Shown: piece after piece, positions 13,975 to 16,409 of the stretch
How positions within the stretch are numbered: the stretch's first letter is position 1
Layout of the letters: the number at the start of each line of letters is the position of its first letter
Assembly: GCA_002793355.1 (NCBI GenBank)
Contig: PFQB01000021.1
Location: forward strand, 1 to 16,409
Reading direction: 5' to 3'
DNA: 16,409 bases
Source: Candidatus Dojkabacteria bacterium CG_4_10_14_0_2_um_filter_Dojkabacteria_WS6_41_15
GTDB taxonomy: Bacteria > Patescibacteriota > Dojkabacteria > GCA-002793355
The notes under the pieces: model-generated
Databases searched by the model: none
The model's input: only the letters and a program-made list of their open reading frames with translations
What the model was told of the DNA's origin: nothing
Position numbers and translations under genes: made by a program

Positions 13975-14694
13975 ATGAAGCTATCCTTAATTATGCCCGT
14001 TTATAACGAGCAAAACACGTTTCGAGAAATTGTAGAAAAAGTGGTTAATGCACTTGCCGGCATTGATTTCGAATTGATCATGGTTGATGACCAGTCTGTT
14101 GATAATTCATATTTATTGATGCAAGAACTACATAAAAAATTTGGAGAACGAATACAGCTACTACAAAAAGAACATTCTGGAAAATCACAAACGGTAAAAA
14201 AGGGAATTCTAGCCTCCAAGGGGGACTATGTTGTGATTCAGGATGCGGATTTGGAATATGAACCGGCAGACCTACCGGCAATATTTGAAAAAATTCAAAA
14301 GGAGAAACTAGATGTTCTCTACGGAAATCGATTTGGAAAACGAAACGAGGCGGTGTACTTTCAAAACTGGATAGGGAATTCTGCACTCAGCCTGCTTTCT
14401 GCTGTTATTACAGGAATACGGGCGAATATGTGGCCACGCGATATGGAGGTTGGGTATAAAATGGCAAAGGGCGATCTTTTCCGAAAACTTGCAGCAACCC
14501 TAACGGCTACCACAAATTTTGGGTTTGAGCCAGAAATTACTGCAAAGTTTTCGAAAGTGAAGAATGTTAAATTCGCCCAGGCGGCGGTTCATTATTATCC
14601 AAGAACGGTTGCAGAAGGGAAGAAAATGATAGCGGTTAAACACGGAGTTGAAGCGTTAAAGGAAATAATTAGATACAACTTTTTTTCTAAATAA
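13975..14694 (+). CDS. polyprenyl-phosphate glycosyltransferase (DPM1/GtrB-like, GT2)
   Basis: DPM1/GtrB-type enzymes transfer a sugar from a nucleotide donor to polyprenyl phosphate on the inner membrane face. The 239-residue protein has IMPVYNEQNT (6-15), ELIMVDDQSVDNS (33-45), HSGKSQTVKKGI (67-78), the catalytic VIQDADLEYEP (87-97), LYGNRFGKRN (115-124), MEVGYKMAKGDLF (157-169) and FGFEPEIT (182-189). All fit the dolichol-phosphate mannosyltransferase subgroup. It lacks the C-terminal membrane helices of GtrB, so it is the short soluble DPM1-like form. Its TAA shares a base with the ATG of gtrA (14694), which makes a coupled donor-synthesis and flipping pair. The sugar could be mannose, glucose or another hexose. 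Confidence 0.9.
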   Translation: MKLSLIMPVYNEQNTFREIVEKVVNALAGIDFELIMVDDQSVDNSYLLMQELHKKFGERIQLLQKEHSGKSQTVKKGILASKGDYVVIQDADLEYEPADLPAIFEKIQKEKLDVLYGNRFGKRNEAVYFQNWIGNSALSLLSAVITGIRANMWPRDMEVGYKMAKGDLFRKLAATLTATTNFGFEPEITAKFSKVKNVKFAQAAVHYYPRTVAEGKKMIAVKHGVEALKEIIRYNFFSK

Positions 14695-15185
14695 TGACAG
14701 CAATGTTTGCGAGACTACAGGAAGTATTTGCAAAAAGTCGATCTTTCGTTGCGTATGTGCTTATTGGATTTACTGGGTTAACCATAGATGTTTGCGTCTT
14801 TATTCTTCTAGTTCGCGTGCTTCACGTGAATCAATACTTTGCGAATTTCATTTCAATGTCTGCAGGAATTATTAACAACTTCCTACTTAATGCCTTTTTC
14901 AATTTTAAGAAAACCGACAAGCTTTTAAGAAGATTTGCTACTTTTTACACCGTTGGTTTGGTCGGGATGGCGGTAGGAGATGCCTTTCTGTGGGTATTTA
15001 ATGGAGCATTTCGAGAGTTCTTTGGTATTATCCTTTTATCCATTTCACCAATAATTGCCAAGTATCAACTTGAGTTAGTAAAGGGTGTTTCAATAATATT
15101 CATCGCAATCATGCAGTATTTTCTTAATAAGCGCTTTTCTTTCCGAGAAATAACTCCTAACAACTCACTCTTAGTTAGCAACTAG
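14694..15185 (+). CDS. gtrA: GtrA-family membrane protein (probable polyprenyl-phosphate-sugar flippase)
   Basis: GtrA-like proteins have four membrane helices and are thought to flip the polyprenyl-phosphate-linked sugar made by the partner glycosyltransferase. The 163-residue product has hydrophobic segments at about 18-41, 48-66, 83-106 and 128-145, the family's RFAxFYxVG-like stretch (FATFYTVGLVG, 81-91) and the terminal NKRFSF (145-150). It starts on the last base of the upstream stop codon. The final eleven residues (TPNNSLLVSN and the preceding I) lie outside the normal family end and are encoded by the heptamer repeat at 15151-15210, so the tail looks like a repeat-derived extension. 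Confidence 0.9.
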   Translation: MTAMFARLQEVFAKSRSFVAYVLIGFTGLTIDVCVFILLVRVLHVNQYFANFISMSAGIINNFLLNAFFNFKKTDKLLRRFATFYTVGLVGMAVGDAFLWVFNGAFREFFGIILLSISPIIAKYQLELVKGVSIIFIAIMQYFLNKRFSFREITPNNSLLVSN

Positions 15186-15210
15186 TATCTAACATCTAGT
15201 AGCTAGTGGC
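15151..15210 (+). repeat. degenerate 7-bp tandem repeat across the gtrA stop
   Basis: Heptamers TAACTCC, TAACAAC, TCACTCT, TAGTTAG (15151-15178), a four-base CAAC interruption, then TAGTATC, TAACATC, TAGTAGC, TAGTGGC (15183-15210). Consensus is roughly TARYANC. The first half encodes the C-terminal tail of GtrA, and the stop codon is the first base triplet of the second half. It resembles the octamer arrays after ychF and ssb in its TAG/TAA words but has a different period. Confidence 0.6.
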
Positions 15211-15220
15211 GAAATAGGCG

Positions 15221-15248
15221 TTGCACTCCGGCACATCTGTGTTATAAT
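15221..15248 (+). promoter_or_regulatory. rpsF promoter, extended -10, leaderless start
   Basis: TTGCAC (15221-15226), a 16-base spacer and an extended -10 TG-T-TATAAT (15240-15248) precede the ATG at 15256 by seven bases. No Shine-Dalgarno sequence lies between. The run TGTTATAATTCTC is identical to that before ychF. Confidence 0.75.
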
Positions 15249-15255
15249 TCTCACT

Positions 15256-15672
15256 ATGGCAAAGCGAAAATTAGAAGATATTATTATTAATGTGGTTAGA
15301 AAGCCGACTCCTTACGAGATGGTCGTTGTTTTCAAACCTTTTTTGCCCGATAAAGTGCGTAACGAGGCGGATGCAAAGGTTGAACAAATCATCATCGATG
15401 CAAAAGGAACCGTTTCTCTCCGCGATATTTGGGGAAAGCGTTATCTTGCTTACGAATTAGACAAGCATGTAGAAGGCTACTATGTTATGTATCAGTTCGA
15501 AGCACCGTCACTTTCTGTCGATGGAATAAAGAAAGCAATGAACCGACACCAAGAAATTTTGCGTTACATTATCATCAAGAAAGACTTGAAAGAAGGTACA
15601 GGAACCAAAATAAAAGTGAAGAAGACCATTACCCGAGAAGAGTCGGAAGACCGAAAAAAGGCAAATAAATAG
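15256..15672 (+). CDS. rpsF: 30S ribosomal protein S6
   Basis: S6 sits in the platform of the small ribosomal subunit beside S18. The core starts at PYEMVVVFKPFLPD (residues 18-31) and continues through AKGTVSLRDIWGKRYLAYEL (49-68), which contains the W-G-K-R-x-LAY signature, then EGYYVMYQF (73-81) and HQEILRYIIIK (97-107). The 138-residue protein carries about 17 extra N-terminal residues (AKRKLEDIIINVVRKPT) and a basic C-terminal tail of about 30 residues ending DRKKANK. The ATG is fixed by the -10 box seven bases upstream. It is followed after 60 bases by ssb, the conserved rpsF-ssb order, and probably shares its transcript. Confidence 0.95.
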   Translation: MAKRKLEDIIINVVRKPTPYEMVVVFKPFLPDKVRNEADAKVEQIIIDAKGTVSLRDIWGKRYLAYELDKHVEGYYVMYQFEAPSLSVDGIKKAMNRHQEILRYIIIKKDLKEGTGTKIKVKKTITREESEDRKKANK

Positions 15673-15732
15673 ATGAGTTGCTCAATCACAATTATCAGGG
15701 TACAGTAGAGGATAAGCTAAGACATAAACACT

Positions 15733-16254
15733 ATGCAATATTCAGTAAACAAAGTCACATTAATAGGCAACTTAACCCGTGATGGCGAAGTTACCTTTAT
15801 TCCAAGTGGAACCGCCGTTTGTTTCTTTACCGTGGCAACTAACGAATCCTGGAAAGATGCCAAAGGCGAAGTGCATGAATTAGTGAATTTCCACAGCGTT
15901 AATGCATGGGGAAAATTTGGCGAGAATTTGGCTAAAATTCTAAGGAAAGGTCAAAAAGTCTATGTAGAAGGTAGCTTATCGTATCGTGAAAAGCGCGACG
16001 AAGCAGGAAAGATTATTAGTAAAGATGCCAGAATTCGCGCAGATCAAGTAATTATCCTTGACAAAGTGACCCGTGCCGCCGGAAGCGATGATGCAGAAGG
16101 AGCCCAAGGTGAAAGTGCCAAGAAAGTTGGTGGAGATTTCGATCTTGACGCAATAGCACAAGGACTAGACGAGGCAAAATCTGAAGGAAAGCCAACAAAA
16201 GCAGTTACCGCAGCAGCACCTGCACCAATTTCTGATGATGACCTGCCATTTTAG
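15733..16254 (+). CDS. ssb: single-stranded DNA-binding protein
   Basis: SSB coats single-stranded DNA during replication and repair. The 173-residue protein has an N-terminal OB fold (about 1-112) with NKVTLIGNLTRDGEV (6-20), FFTVATNESWKD (31-42), VNFHSVNAWGKFGENLAKIL (51-70) and KGQKVYVEGSLSYRE (72-86). A flexible linker rich in Ala, Glu and Lys follows, and the protein ends with the acidic interaction tip DDDLPF (168-173). Length is normal. No Shine-Dalgarno sequence or clear -10 box is evident just upstream, so it is probably read from the rpsF transcript. Its stop is followed at once by the 8-bp repeat. Confidence 0.95.
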   Translation: MQYSVNKVTLIGNLTRDGEVTFIPSGTAVCFFTVATNESWKDAKGEVHELVNFHSVNAWGKFGENLAKILRKGQKVYVEGSLSYREKRDEAGKIISKDARIRADQVIILDKVTRAAGSDDAEGAQGESAKKVGGDFDLDAIAQGLDEAKSEGKPTKAVTAAAPAPISDDDLPF

Positions 16255-16255
16255 T

Positions 16256-16287
16256 GATTTAATGACTTAACGATTTAGAGATTTAAC
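16256..16287 (+). repeat. degenerate 8-bp tandem repeat after ssb
   Basis: Four octamers in perfect phase, GATTTAAT, GACTTAAC, GATTTAGA and GATTTAAC, begin two bases after the ssb TAG. Looser AT-rich octamers (ATTTTATT, ATTTAAAC) continue to about 16303. The consensus GANTTARM and the unit GATTTAGA are the same as in the array after ychF, about 15 kb away. Each unit holds a TAA or TAG. Confidence 0.7.
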
Positions 16288-16321
16288 ATTTTATTATTTA
16301 AACTTTATATTTTAAACCAAC

Positions 16322-16409
16322 ATGGTCAAAAGAGTAAAAGACATGTCCGTATCTGTGGGAACAGATGGTGTTAAAGCCGATTCTAGGCGCGTCCTTTCGG
16401 ATGTTGCTC
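16322..16409 (+). CDS. start of an unrecognised gene (cut by the window end)
   Basis: An open frame of 29 codons starts at the ATG at 16322 (MVKRVKDMSVSVGTDG and on) and runs off the window. TATTTT (16308-16313) lies eight bases upstream, which fits a leaderless start; there is no Shine-Dalgarno sequence. In many bacteria rpsR (S18) follows ssb, but these residues lack the basic, cysteine- or arginine-rich S18 opening. I do not recognise the product from this fragment. Confidence 0.4.
   Translation, partial: MVKRVKDMSVSVGTDGVKADSRRVLSDVA

Noticed and set aside
14078..14386. 102-codon minus-strand frame opposite the DPM-like gene
   Set aside because: It is antisense to catalytic motifs of the DPM1-like enzyme, with no independent signal.
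1..16409. CRISPR arrays, tRNA or rRNA genes, insertion sequences, toxin-antitoxin or phage genes
   Set aside because: I looked for spaced direct repeats, tRNA-like cloverleaf words and transposase or integrase motifs, and saw none. The only repeats are the short 7-8 bp arrays and single hairpins.

Overview
The window looks like a chromosomal segment of an uncultured bacterium, most likely a member of the Candidate Phyla Radiation (Patescibacteria). I base this on the tight gene packing with ATGA overlaps, on a surface-glycan island wedged between housekeeping genes, and above all on many genes that start a few bases downstream of a -10 box with no Shine-Dalgarno sequence (apparent leaderless mRNAs). 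TGA is read as stop at several gene junctions, so the Gracilibacteria-type code (TGA = Gly) is not in use. The phylum assignment is an inference; no rRNA gene is present.

Layout: (1) 1-1320: end of an unknown upstream frame, a GC-rich hairpin, then ychF, followed by a degenerate 8-bp tandem repeat. (2) 1514-8161, minus strand: a compact six-gene unit, read from 8161 down to 1514: Wzx-type flippase, an atypical GT-B glycosyltransferase, a GT2 glycosyltransferase, a 770-residue protein fusing a Wzy-like membrane polymerase to a GT4 glycosyltransferase, and a split GT28 pair (Alg14-like and Alg13-like). (3) 8239-9117, plus strand: a lone DUF268-type methyltransferase with its own consensus promoter and a puzzling start region (possible frameshift at an A7 run). 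(4) 9138-12029, minus strand: an anchored small protein, a GT-C-like multi-membrane protein and a GT-A-like protein of unknown family. (5) 12106-15185, plus strand: GT2, FkbM-type methyltransferase, a DPM1/GtrB-like polyprenyl-phosphate glycosyltransferase and GtrA. (6) 15221-16409: rpsF and ssb, the same 8-bp repeat again, and the start of an unrecognised gene.

How the genes may work together (inference): unit 2 has the parts to assemble a lipid-linked repeat unit in the cytoplasm, flip it (Wzx) and polymerise it (Wzy domain), but it lacks an initiating sugar-phosphate transferase and all nucleotide-sugar synthesis genes. The DPM-like enzyme plus GtrA would make and flip polyprenyl-phosphate-linked sugar, which the GT-C-like protein could use as extracytoplasmic donor, as in GtrA/GtrB/Gtr decoration systems. 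The two methyltransferases could methylate the sugars. The island would therefore build and decorate a cell-surface polysaccharide or glycoprotein glycan.

The most notable non-coding observations are the shared extended -10 motif TGTTATNNT placed 5-8 bases before ATG codons, and the 7-8 bp periodic repeats, each containing a stop triplet, that begin at or just before the stop codons of ychF, gtrA and ssb.
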